Positions 1-5,415 are shown, numbered from the stretch's first letter. The stretch is 7,399 bases of DNA from Myxococcales bacterium (GCA_020431135.1 JAGQIT010000060.1:1-7399), one strand, 5' to 3'. The notes: generated by a model not told the origin, from the letters alone. Made by a program: numbers and translations.

Positions 1-116
1 GCCGAACTAGCGTCGCTCGCCGAACCCGGGCCGCCGCTTTGGTCGCCGTCGTCGGTGAAGCAGCCGGTCAGCGCGGCGGCGAAGAAGAGGAGCAGAGATC
101 CGCGCCACGCAAACAT
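1..116 (-). CDS. Lipoprotein, N-terminal fragment (gene runs off the left edge)
   Basis: Reading the minus strand from an ATG at 116-114 gives a short basic start (MFAWRG), a hydrophobic run (SLLLFFAAA) and a lipobox LTGC with the lipidated cysteine at residue 19. An Asp/Gly/Ser-rich stretch (FTDDGDQSGGPGS) follows. This is a textbook type II signal peptide followed by a flexible linker, as in many myxobacterial surface lipoproteins. The residue after the Cys is Phe, not Asp, so inner-membrane retention is not suggested. Only 38 codons are in the window, so the mature domain and function are unknown. It lies 64 bp downstream of the peroxiredoxin gene on the same strand and could be co-transcribed with it. 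No strong Shine-Dalgarno sequence is visible upstream. Confidence 0.75.
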   Translation of the reverse strand, partial: MFAWRGSLLLFFAAALTGCFTDDGDQSGGPGSASDASS

Positions 117-118
117 GA

Positions 119-141
119 CCGCAGGATCCCTGCATCTGCGG
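119..141 (-). repeat. Small inverted repeat in the leader of the lipoprotein gene
   Basis: CCGCAG (119-124) and CTGCGG (136-141) are perfect 6-bp arms separated by 11 nt, ending two bases before the lipoprotein start codon. An overlapping alternative pairing is GCAGG (121-125) with CCTGC (129-133). Either hairpin would sit where a ribosome binding site should be. No function can be assigned. Confidence 0.3.
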
Positions 142-180
142 GGCCGCGCAAGCGCGCGCGCCTCCGCGCCTCAGAGCCCG

Positions 181-834
181 TCACTTCGGGCAGTCGGTCT
201 TCGAGAACCACCAGTCGGTGACCTCGTACTGCGACTTGACGCGCTTGTCGGCGTCGGCGGCGGTCGTCGGCGGCGGGACGATGCACTTGTCGCCCGGCTG
301 CCAGGCCTCGGGGGTGGCGAGGCCGTGCTTGCTGTTGAGCTGGAGCGCCTTGACGAGGCGGAGGACCTCGCCGATCACCCGGCCGGTGGTCAGCGGGTAG
401 TAGATCATCGCGCGGATGTTCTGCTCGGGGTCGATGACGAAGACGGCGCGGACGGCCGCGGTGGTCGACGCCCCGGGGTGGATCATCCCGTACTTGGCCG
501 ACACCGCCATGCTGAGGTCGGCGATCACCGGGAACTTCACGGCGACGCCGAAGTGCTGCTCGATCGTCCGCGTCCAGGCGATGTGGCTGTAGACCGAGTC
601 GATGCTCAGGCCGATGAGCTGGGTGTCGATCGCGGCGAACTCGTCGGTGAGCTTGGCGAAGGCGACGAACTCGGTGGTGCACACCGGCGTGAAGTCGGCC
701 GGGTGGCTGAAGAGGACGACCCACTTGCCCTTGAAGTCGCGCAGGCTCAGCTCGCCGTGGGTCGACGGGGCGGTGAACTGGGGGGCGGGCTCGTTGATCC
801 GGGGCATCGTCGCCTGGGTGGTGGTCTCGGACAT
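181..834 (-). CDS. Peroxiredoxin, Prx6 (1-Cys-like) subfamily
   Basis: This cytosolic thiol peroxidase, reducing H2O2, organic hydroperoxides or peroxynitrite, is 217 residues, normal for the Prx6 group. ATG at 834-832 is chosen because AGGAG lies at 845-841, six bases upstream; the frame stays open to 900 but has no better start. The catalytic motif PADFTPVC is at residues 45-52, with C52 as peroxidatic cysteine (a TGC codon, not TGA), T49 and P45 in the PxxxTxxC signature, and R129 as the catalytic arginine. The family C-terminal arm is present (WQPGDK at 178-183, then YEVTDWWF). Two more cysteines, C184 and C215, lie in that arm; archaeal Prx6 enzymes use C-terminal cysteines for resolution, so this may not be a true 1-Cys enzyme. 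The gene is divergent from the SelW-like gene at 1002. Confidence 0.95.
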   Translation of the reverse strand: MSETTTQATMPRINEPAPQFTAPSTHGELSLRDFKGKWVVLFSHPADFTPVCTTEFVAFAKLTDEFAAIDTQLIGLSIDSVYSHIAWTRTIEQHFGVAVKFPVIADLSMAVSAKYGMIHPGASTTAAVRAVFVIDPEQNIRAMIYYPLTTGRVIGEVLRLVKALQLNSKHGLATPEAWQPGDKCIVPPPTTAADADKRVKSQYEVTDWWFSKTDCPK

Positions 835-840
835 CGCTCT

Positions 841-845
841 CTCCT
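841..845 (-). promoter_or_regulatory. Ribosome binding site of the peroxiredoxin gene
   Basis: AGGAG on the minus strand, six bases before the ATG at 834. It decides the start: the upstream reading-frame extension to 900 lacks a comparable site. Confidence 0.75.
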
Positions 846-877
846 GGTGGGCGGCGCGCCGCGGCTGCCGCGCCCGA

Positions 878-883
878 CATATA
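878..883 (-). promoter_or_regulatory. Possible -10 element of the peroxiredoxin promoter
   Basis: TATATG on the minus strand (5 of 6 matches to TATAAT) is the only AT-rich hexamer in this GC-rich leader and would give a 5' UTR of about 35-40 nt. No good -35 is present at 17 bp. The expected -35 position overlaps the dyad at 904-929, which would fit an activator- or repressor-controlled promoter. Prediction only. Confidence 0.4.
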
Positions 884-903
884 GTCTGTGGGGTCTGCAA
901 TTT

Positions 904-929
904 CCAGGTGAGCGGATCGCGTCGCCTGG
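904..929. promoter_or_regulatory. Imperfect 26-bp dyad between the divergent genes, possible operator
   Basis: The half-sites CCAGGTGA (904-911) and TCGCCTGG (922-929) are inverted with a single mismatch pair, around a central GATC (915-918). The dyad lies where the -35 of the peroxiredoxin promoter is expected, between it and the SelW-like gene. The spacing does not match the OxyR pattern I know (ATAG-type half-sites), so no regulator is named. Confidence 0.35.
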
Positions 930-966
930 CGCACTGTCACCGCGGTCGTTCGCCGCTCGGCCCCAC

Positions 967-972
967 TAGAAA
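967..972 (+). promoter_or_regulatory. Possible -10 element of the SelW-like gene
   Basis: TAGAAA (4 of 6 to TATAAT) would place the transcription start near 979 and give a leader of roughly 23 nt before the GTG at 1002. No convincing -35 is seen. Weak prediction. Confidence 0.25.
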
Positions 973-990
973 GGCGTCGACGTCCGGCGT

Positions 991-994
991 AGGA
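991..994 (+). promoter_or_regulatory. Ribosome binding site of the SelW-like gene
   Basis: AGGA seven bases before GTG 1002. Together with the in-frame TAG at 990-992 it leaves GTG 1002 as the only sensible start. Confidence 0.6.
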
Positions 995-1001
995 TGACGC
1001 C

Positions 1002-1235
1002 GTGAAGGTCGAGATCACCTACTGCGTCCGCTGAAACTACCGACCGCACGCCACCAGGTTGGTGGATGAGATCGCGTACCGCTTCGGCGACACCGTCACC
1101 TGCACCTTGATCGAGGGCGATCGCGGGGTCTTCGACGTCGTCGTCGACGGCCAGGTGATCTTCTCGAAGTACGACCGCGGGCGCTTCCCCGGCAGCCGCG
1201 AGATCAGCCGGGCGATCGAGGGGCTCCGCGGCTGA
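1002..1235 (+). CDS. SelW-like selenoprotein (Rdx family) with in-frame TGA read as selenocysteine
   Basis: The frame runs GTG 1002-1004 to TGA 1233-1235, interrupted once by TGA at 1032-1034. With that codon as selenocysteine (U11) the product has 77 residues, a normal size for the SelT/SelW/SelH (Rdx) thioredoxin-like family. Family signatures lie on both sides: beta-strand VKVEITY, then the redox motif C8-V-R-U11 followed by NYRPHA; later GVFDVVVDG (residues 42-50), then IFSK and GRFPGSREI near the C-terminus. The TGA falls exactly where Sec or Cys occurs in the CxxU/CxxC motif, and coding quality continues unbroken after it. The start is fixed by an in-frame TAG at 990-992 and by AGGA at 991-994, seven bases upstream. 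The likely role is a small cytosolic thiol or selenol oxidoreductase; substrates of this family are poorly known. A frameshift-free nonsense pseudogene is the alternative, less likely given the adjacent SECIS-like hairpin. Confidence 0.88.
1032..1068 (+). promoter_or_regulatory. Candidate bacterial SECIS element (UGA plus downstream hairpin)
   Basis: After the UGA (1032-1034) come 16 nt, then a perfect 5-bp stem CCACC (1051-1055) / GGUGG (1061-1065) closing a 5-nt loop AGGUU (1056-1060). Below the stem, A1066 can bulge and G1050-U1067 and C1049-G1068 can add two pairs. The GG of the loop begins 23 nt after the UGA. Bacterial SECIS elements recognised by SelB are hairpins directly 3' of the UGA with a small apical loop containing GG followed by U; from memory the E. 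coli fdhF loop is AGGUCU, very close to this one. The hairpin lies within the coding region, as is usual in bacteria. Confidence 0.75.
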
Positions 1236-1280
1236 GCGCGGGGCCTCGAGCGGACGGACCGCGAAGAGGAAGAGGAAGGC

Positions 1281-1313
1281 GGCCGGCGATCCGCGAATCG
1301 CGGATCGTCGGCC
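1281..1313 (+). terminator. Strong hairpin downstream of the SelW-like gene, probable terminator
   Basis: The 15-nt arms 1281-1295 and 1299-1313 pair completely with a single G-U and a 3-nt loop AAT. It starts 45 nt after the SelW-like stop codon. No T-run follows (the next bases are TCGACGTTCTC), so it is not a classical intrinsic terminator; it may act as a terminator in a GC-rich genome, as a 3'-end stabiliser, or be a copy of a dispersed palindromic repeat. Confidence 0.5.
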
Positions 1314-1563
1314 TCGACGTTCTCGCGGCGTTCGCGATGGTGAGGTCCACGGGCCCCATTGTCGCCCTGGAGTCGACAGTGCCGAACGACGACGCGGTGA
1401 ATCTGTCGCTAGGGGAGGGCTGCGGACGCCTGCAGAGATCGCGTCACAAGAGTGACGTTTCAGCGACGACGGGCTCGGTCTGTGTCGATCGCGTGTCGCC
1501 TGTGAGGCGCTGTCCTCTGCGTTGGTCGTGGATCCTGACGGCGCCTCCAGTCGGCGGCCTCAC

Positions 1564-1575
1564 CCTGGATCCAGG
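1564..1575. repeat. Perfect 12-bp palindrome CCTGGATCCAGG
   Basis: CCTGGATCCAGG reads identically on both strands, about 155 bp upstream of the propeller lipoprotein gene. It could be a binding site for a dimeric regulator; nothing else supports that. Confidence 0.3.
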
Positions 1576-1596
1576 AGATGACCGTTGGGACATGGG

Positions 1597-1635
1597 GATC
1601 ATGTAGGTGAACGTGATCAGAGCTGATCATGTTGG
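1597..1635. promoter_or_regulatory. Dyad plus direct repeat upstream of the lipoprotein gene, possible operator
   Basis: The arms AACGTGATCAG (1610-1620) and CTGATCATGTT (1623-1633) are inverted with one mismatch across a 2-bp centre. Overlapping this, GATCATGTAGG (1597-1607) recurs as GATCATGTTGG (1625-1635), 10 of 11 identical and offset by 28 bp. A long dyad with a 2-bp centre resembles a DNA operator more than an RNA hairpin. It is 75-80 bp upstream of the putative -10 at 1714, fitting an activator site. The regulator is unknown. Confidence 0.4.
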
Positions 1636-1689
1636 GCATGCAACTGAAATTTCGTCGCGGCCGAATCGCCCTCCCCGCCTGGAGAAGCC

Positions 1690-1719
1690 TTGCGTTCCGG
1701 TCCGCCGGCTCTGTACAAA
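1690..1719 (+). promoter_or_regulatory. Possible promoter of the propeller lipoprotein gene
   Basis: TTGCGT (1690-1695) and TACAAA (1714-1719) are spaced 18 bp and match the sigma-70 boxes at 3 and 4 of 6 positions. The start would fall near 1726, only about 5 nt before the ATG at 1731, in agreement with the absence of a Shine-Dalgarno sequence there. Weak prediction. Confidence 0.35.
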
Positions 1720-1730
1720 ATTGATACGCG

Positions 1731-3626
1731 ATGCGTAGTCCGTTGCCTTGTACCTCTCGTCTCTGCTGTCACTTGGTCCTCGCCGCGCCCGTCGCCATCG
1801 CCCTCGCGGCCTGCGGCGCCTACGACCGCCAGCTCGAGAACAGCGGCGAGTTTGAGAGCGAGCTCGGCGACTCAGGAGACGACGACGGCGGCGACACCTC
1901 GTCGTCTTCCTCGTCCGGGAGCTCAGGATCCGACAGCGGCGCCGACGACAGCGGCGACAGCACCTGCGAGGACCCCTGCACCGAGGGCGCGAGCGCCTGC
2001 GAGGACGGCGGCGTCGTCGTCTGCGCCGACGACGACGGCGACGGCTGCTTCGCCTGGAGCGCGCCGACCCCCTGCGGCGGCGGCGAGGTCTGCGACGCGG
2101 GCGCCTGCATCATGCCGGCGGCGGTCGGCTTCGGCGAGCCGATGGTCTGGGCGGTCCCCGAGGGCGGCACGGCGAGCGGCGGCTTCTCGAGCCCGCTCGG
2201 CGTCCCCGAGGCGGTCGGCGACGACTTCTGGGTGCTCATGGACATGGACGGCGACGCGATCCAAGACCTCGTCGTCACCGGCCGCGCGGTGAGCAAGCAG
2301 GGCTACGAGTGGTTCCCGCGGACGATGGGCTACCCCAACGCCCCCTACTGGGAGGTCTACCGCGGCGAGGGCGACGGCTTCGCCGCCAAGTCGCAGCCGT
2401 GGCCGGTGCCGAGCGACGGCCGCCAGGGCCACGGCCTCGTCACCCCCGAGGGCGAGCCGCTGATCGTCGGCGACGCCTTCTGGTCGCTGCGCGACCTCAA
2501 CGGCGACCAGCGCCCCGACCTCGTGATCACCGGCCGCGCCAAGGACAACGGCGGCGAGTGGATCGGCCGGGCGATGGGCTACCCGAACACGCCCTACTGG
2601 GAGGTCTACCTCAACGAGGGCGACGGCTTCGCCGCGGCGCCGACCCACTGGATGCTGCCCCCCGGCGGCCCCGACATGAGCGGCTTCTACGTGCCCGCCG
2701 GCGCGCCGGCGATCGTCGGCGATCCGAAGTGGGAGACCCGCGACCTCGACGACGACGGCTACCTCGACCTCATCGTCACCGGCAAGGCGCTCAGCGAGAA
2801 CGAGAACGGGCTGATGCTCCGCGCGCTCGGCTCGCTCGACAGCCCCTACTGGGAGATCTACCGCGGCGGCCCGACCGGCTTCGCCGCGGGCCCCGAGGCG
2901 TGGATGGTCCCGGCCGGCGGCTTTAAGGGCGGCGGCTTCGCGATCGGCGAGTCGACGCCGGCGGCGATCGGCGACGACTGCTGGCGCCTGCGCGACCTCG
3001 ACGGCGACGGCCTCAAGGACTTGATCGTCACGGCGCGGGCGACGGAGATCCTCGGCGTCGACTGGAAGGGCAAGGTCCCCGGCTACCCGGCGACGCCGCA
3101 TTGGGTCGTCCACTTCAACAAGGGCGACGGCTTCGCCCGCACCGCCGTGACCTGGCCGGTCCCCGACGGCGGCTTCGCGGGCCAGGGCTTCATCGACGTC
3201 GACGGCGACGCGCTCGCGCTCGGCGATCAGACCTGGGCGACCCGCGACGTCGACGGCGACGGCAGCCTCGAGCTCGTGGTGACCGCGGAGTGGGGCGACC
3301 AGGAGACTCCCTACTGCCGCGGCAAGGTGCTCGGCTTCGCCGACGGCGCGCCGCACTGGGACGTCTTCGAGACCAGCGACCGCGGCTTCGCCGACGACCC
3401 CTGGCGCTTCGACGTGCCGGCGATCGGCCTCAAGTTCTGCGGCCTCCGGGCGTTCGCTGGCCAGCCGATCAAGGACGGCGATCAGGCCTGGATCACGACG
3501 AAGATCGACCCCGACGGCTACCCCGATCTCCTGGTGACCGGCGTCGGCCTCGGCGATCCGATCGATCAGGAGGTCCTCGGCTTCGCCGACGCGCCGCACT
3601 GGCAGATCTACCGCGGCGCGCCCTGA
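1731..3626 (+). CDS. Lipoprotein with Cys-rich module and six 84-residue FG-GAP/VCBS-like repeats
   Basis: This 631-residue protein is predicted to be exported and lipid-anchored. The basic N-terminus and hydrophobic segment end in lipobox LAAC (C28 lipidated; next residues Gly-Ala, so outer-membrane or surface location is plausible). Residues 30-78 are a disordered Asp/Ser/Gly linker with a poly-Ser run. Residues 79-126 hold eight cysteines (79, 83, 90, 98, 106, 115, 121, 126), probably four disulfides. From about W140 to the end are six repeats containing W-x-VP, then W-x-x-RDLDGDG-x-x-DL-x-VTG, then PYWEVY and GDGFA. The Asp loops resemble calcium sites of FG-GAP/VCBS propellers. The frame has a TGA at 1722-1724, so ATG 1731 is the first start; no Shine-Dalgarno is visible. 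Adhesion or ligand binding is a guess; no catalytic motif is seen. Confidence 0.85.
   Translation: MRSPLPCTSRLCCHLVLAAPVAIALAACGAYDRQLENSGEFESELGDSGDDDGGDTSSSSSSGSSGSDSGADDSGDSTCEDPCTEGASACEDGGVVVCADDDGDGCFAWSAPTPCGGGEVCDAGACIMPAAVGFGEPMVWAVPEGGTASGGFSSPLGVPEAVGDDFWVLMDMDGDAIQDLVVTGRAVSKQGYEWFPRTMGYPNAPYWEVYRGEGDGFAAKSQPWPVPSDGRQGHGLVTPEGEPLIVGDAFWSLRDLNGDQRPDLVITGRAKDNGGEWIGRAMGYPNTPYWEVYLNEGDGFAAAPTHWMLPPGGPDMSGFYVPAGAPAIVGDPKWETRDLDDDGYLDLIVTGKALSENENGLMLRALGSLDSPYWEIYRGGPTGFAAGPEAWMVPAGGFKGGGFAIGESTPAAIGDDCWRLRDLDGDGLKDLIVTARATEILGVDWKGKVPGYPATPHWVVHFNKGDGFARTAVTWPVPDGGFAGQGFIDVDGDALALGDQTWATRDVDGDGSLELVVTAEWGDQETPYCRGKVLGFADGAPHWDVFETSDRGFADDPWRFDVPAIGLKFCGLRAFAGQPIKDGDQAWITTKIDPDGYPDLLVTGVGLGDPIDQEVLGFADAPHWQIYRGAP
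2148..3623 (+). repeat. Six tandem coding repeats, about 252 bp each
   Basis: Units begin at the conserved Trp codons at 2148, 2400, 2649, 2901, 3153 and 3402 (residues 140, 224, 307, 391, 475, 558), a period of 83-84 residues. The Asp-loop positions (171, 255, 338, 422, 506, 591) and the aromatic motif PYWEVY/PHWxxx (205, 288, 372, 456, 541, 622) keep the same register. Units 1-4 are most alike; units 5 and 6 have diverged (unit 6 has KIDPDG instead of RDLDGDG and gains C570). Six units suggest a six-bladed closed propeller, with blades longer than the roughly 60 residues usual for FG-GAP. Confidence 0.85.
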
Positions 3627-3740
3627 CGCGCGGCTGCTCTTTCGGACAGATAGCGCTTCGCCGCGGACGCGGACGCGCGGCGCTGCGCGGAGCTGCCAGT
3701 TGAGGCGCTGCACCTGCGGTCGCGGGGCGCGCTCCGGCTC

Positions 3741-3749
3741 TGCTAGCAT
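3741..3749 (+). promoter_or_regulatory. Extended -10 promoter element directly upstream of aroE
   Basis: TGCTAGCAT is an extended -10 (TGn plus TAGCAT, 4 of 6 to TATAAT) ending only 6 nt before the aroE ATG at 3756. The transcription start would fall on or within a base or two of the A of the ATG, predicting a leaderless mRNA. This agrees with the lack of a Shine-Dalgarno sequence in CATCCGGGC. Confidence 0.5.
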
Positions 3750-3755
3750 CCGGGC

Positions 3756-4583
3756 ATGCGCCGCTGCTTCGGGGTCTTCGGCGATCCGATCGCCCACTCG
3801 CGCTCACCGGCGATGCACAGCGCCGCCTTCGCGGCGCTCGGCCTCGACCACGCCTATCTCCCCTTCCGCGTCGAGGCGGCGGTGCTCGAGCGGGCGCTGC
3901 GCGGCGCCGCGGCGCTCGGGTTCGGCGGCGTCAACCTCACGGTCCCCCACAAGCGCGCCGCCCTGGCGATCGTCGATGCGCTCAGCGACGCGGCCGCGCG
4001 GATCGGCGCCGTTAACACGATCATCTTCATGGGCGACGGCAGGATGCTCGGCGACAACACCGACAGCCCGGGCTTCGCCGCGGCGCTCAGCGAGCTCCCC
4101 GGCGCCCGTCCGCGGCGGGCGGTGGTGCTCGGCGGCGGCGGTGCGTCGCGGGCGGTGGTCGACGCCCTCCTCCATGAGGTCGGCGTCGACGAGCTCGCCT
4201 GGGTGAGTCGCGACCCGAGCCGCCTGCGCTGGGAGGGCGCGGGCGCCGAGCGCCTGCGGAGGAGCGACTACGGGGCGATCGCGGCGCGCCTCGACGCCGA
4301 GCTCCTGGTCAACTGCACGACGATCGGCATGCACGGCGGGCCGGCGGACTTCCCGATCGCGCTCCCCCTCGACACCATGGAGGGCGAGGCGCGGGTGATC
4401 GACATCGTCTATCCGCGGCCGTCGGGCGGGCTCCTCGACCGCGCCGAGGCCCTCGGCGCCGCGGTCCAGGACGGCCTGCCGATGCTCCTGTGGCAGGGCG
4501 TGCGGGCGCTCGAGCGCTGGCTGGAGCGCGAGCTGCCGGCCGACGCGGTCGCGGCGATGCGCGCGGCGATCACGGGGAGCTAG
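3756..4583 (+). CDS. aroE: Shikimate dehydrogenase
   Basis: This enzyme catalyses NADPH-dependent reduction of 3-dehydroshikimate to shikimate, the fourth step of the shikimate route to chorismate and the aromatic amino acids, in the cytosol. Its 275 residues match the AroE norm (about 270-290). The substrate domain shows GDPIAHSRSPAMHS (9-22), NLTVPHK with the catalytic K66, AVNT (N87) and DNTD with the catalytic D103. The cofactor domain has a glycine-rich loop GGGGASRA (126-133), then SRD (151-153) where NADP-binding enzymes carry a basic residue. The late motif is VNCTTIGM (185-192), and the C-terminal closing motif GLPMLLWQG includes Q247. It heads a two-gene operon with the hydrolase 13 nt downstream. 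It appears to be translated from a leaderless message. Confidence 0.95.
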   Translation: MRRCFGVFGDPIAHSRSPAMHSAAFAALGLDHAYLPFRVEAAVLERALRGAAALGFGGVNLTVPHKRAALAIVDALSDAAARIGAVNTIIFMGDGRMLGDNTDSPGFAAALSELPGARPRRAVVLGGGGASRAVVDALLHEVGVDELAWVSRDPSRLRWEGAGAERLRRSDYGAIAARLDAELLVNCTTIGMHGGPADFPIALPLDTMEGEARVIDIVYPRPSGGLLDRAEALGAAVQDGLPMLLWQGVRALERWLERELPADAVAAMRAAITGS

Positions 4584-4587
4584 GGAG
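4583..4587 (+). promoter_or_regulatory. Ribosome binding site of the alpha/beta hydrolase
   Basis: GGGAG overlaps the last base of the aroE stop codon and lies 9 nt before ATG 4597, indicating translation of the second gene from the aroE transcript. Confidence 0.55.
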
Positions 4588-4596
4588 CGACTGCGG

Positions 4597-5397
4597 ATGG
4601 AGCATCGGACCTGGGCGGGGGAGGGCGGCGCGATCCACTACTGGGTCGCTCGCGGCGGCCCGCGCTGGATCGCCTTCACCCACGGCGCGTGCATGGATCA
4701 CGGCCTCTTCGCCCCGCAGGTCGAGCGCTTCGCCGGCGCCTACTCGGTGCTCGTCTGGGACGTCCCCGGGCACGGCCGCTCGCGGCCCTACCGCGGCCTG
4801 ACGCTGCGCGGCGCGGCGCGTGAACTCATGACGATCCTCGCCGCGGAGGGGGCGGACCACGCCCACCTCGTCGGCCAGTCGATGGGCGGCTTCATCGCCC
4901 AGCTCGCGGCCCGCGAGGCGCCGGAGCACGTCCGCTCGATCACCGCCGTCGACTCGTCGCCGATCCAGCCGCGCTACTACTCGGCGCTCGATCGCGGGCT
5001 CCTGCGGTGGACGCCGGCGCTCCTCCGCCTCTACCCCGAGCGCGCGCTGCTCCGGGCGATCGCCGAGCAAGTCGCCGTGACCGAGGCCGGCCGGGCCTAC
5101 GCCCGCGAGGCGCTGGCGACGATGGGCAAGGCCGAGGTCGCGGCGATCATGGACGCGGTCGCCCGCGGGCTCGCCGAGGTCAAGGACGACGCGCCCCTCG
5201 ACGCGCCCGTTCTCATCGTCTACGGCGAGGAGGACCGGACCGGTCGCGTGCGGGACTACTGTCGGCGATGGGAGCGCGCCGAGGGGCGGACGACGGTGGT
5301 GCTCTCCGGCGCCGGGCACAACGCGAACATGGATGATCCGGAGGCCTTCAACGCGGCCCTCGCGGCGTTCCTGGCCGAGGTCGACGCGGCGGGCTGA
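4597..5397 (+). CDS. Alpha/beta hydrolase
   Basis: A 266-residue single-domain alpha/beta hydrolase, probably cytosolic (no signal peptide). The complete triad can be placed: nucleophile S95 in the elbow GQSMGG (93-98), acid D213 in YGEED (209-213), and base H241 in GAGHNANMD (238-246). The oxyanion-hole motif HG is at 29-30 after strand IAFT, and WDVPGHGRS (54-62) is the usual family loop. A helical cap spans about residues 120-195 and should determine the substrate, which cannot be read from sequence; esterase, lactonase or C-C hydrolase activities all remain possible. It lies 13 nt after aroE with its own ribosome binding site, so the two are probably co-transcribed, but no known shikimate-pathway step needs it. 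It ends 18 bp from the convergent carotenoid oxygenase gene. Confidence 0.9.
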   Translation: MEHRTWAGEGGAIHYWVARGGPRWIAFTHGACMDHGLFAPQVERFAGAYSVLVWDVPGHGRSRPYRGLTLRGAARELMTILAAEGADHAHLVGQSMGGFIAQLAAREAPEHVRSITAVDSSPIQPRYYSALDRGLLRWTPALLRLYPERALLRAIAEQVAVTEAGRAYAREALATMGKAEVAAIMDAVARGLAEVKDDAPLDAPVLIVYGEEDRTGRVRDYCRRWERAEGRTTVVLSGAGHNANMDDPEAFNAALAAFLAEVDAAG

Positions 5398-5415
5398 GGG
5401 CGGCGTCTTCGTCCT

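Larger units (their letters stand above)
1236..1730. other. 495-bp intergenic region with hairpins and dyads, no convincing gene
   Basis: I find no gene here on either strand. The longest plus-strand frame (1337-1606) uses codons rare elsewhere in the window (AGA, AGG, CTA, TCA) and has no recognisable domain. The base composition is more mixed than in the flanking genes. It contains a strong hairpin (1281-1313), an inverted repeat CGTCAC/GTGACG with a 4-nt loop (1442-1457) followed by TTT, a small CGCCT/AGGCG hairpin (1497-1509), a perfect 12-bp palindrome (1564-1575), and a long dyad with an overlapping direct repeat (1597-1635). The last two may regulate the lipoprotein gene at 1731. Confidence 0.6.

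Noticed and set aside
55..1018. Long open frames overlapping the peroxiredoxin gene on both strands (55-969 plus, 68-1018 minus)
   Set aside because: They are GC-bias shadows of the peroxiredoxin frame, with Arg/Gly/Ala-rich low-complexity translations and no domain.
1032..1034. The in-frame TGA as a nonsense mutation making the SelW-like gene a pseudogene
   Set aside because: The TGA is exactly at the Sec/Cys redox position, the frame stays good on both sides, and a GG-loop hairpin follows at the right distance; selenocysteine is the simpler explanation, though genome-level Sec genes could not be checked.
1337..1606. An 89-codon plus-strand frame in the intergenic region
   Set aside because: It has no ribosome binding site that stands out, uses AGA, AGG, CTA and TCA codons unlike its neighbours, and shows no recognisable motif; it also spans hairpins and palindromes.
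3627..3740. Possible terminator between the propeller lipoprotein and aroE
   Set aside because: Only short overlapping CGCG-type repeats are present, with no single stable stem and no T-run.
1923..3797. A 624-codon minus-strand frame opposite the propeller lipoprotein
   Set aside because: It is the antisense shadow of the repeats; its own periodicity mirrors the sense repeats and its translation is Ala/Val/Arg/Asp-rich without a domain.
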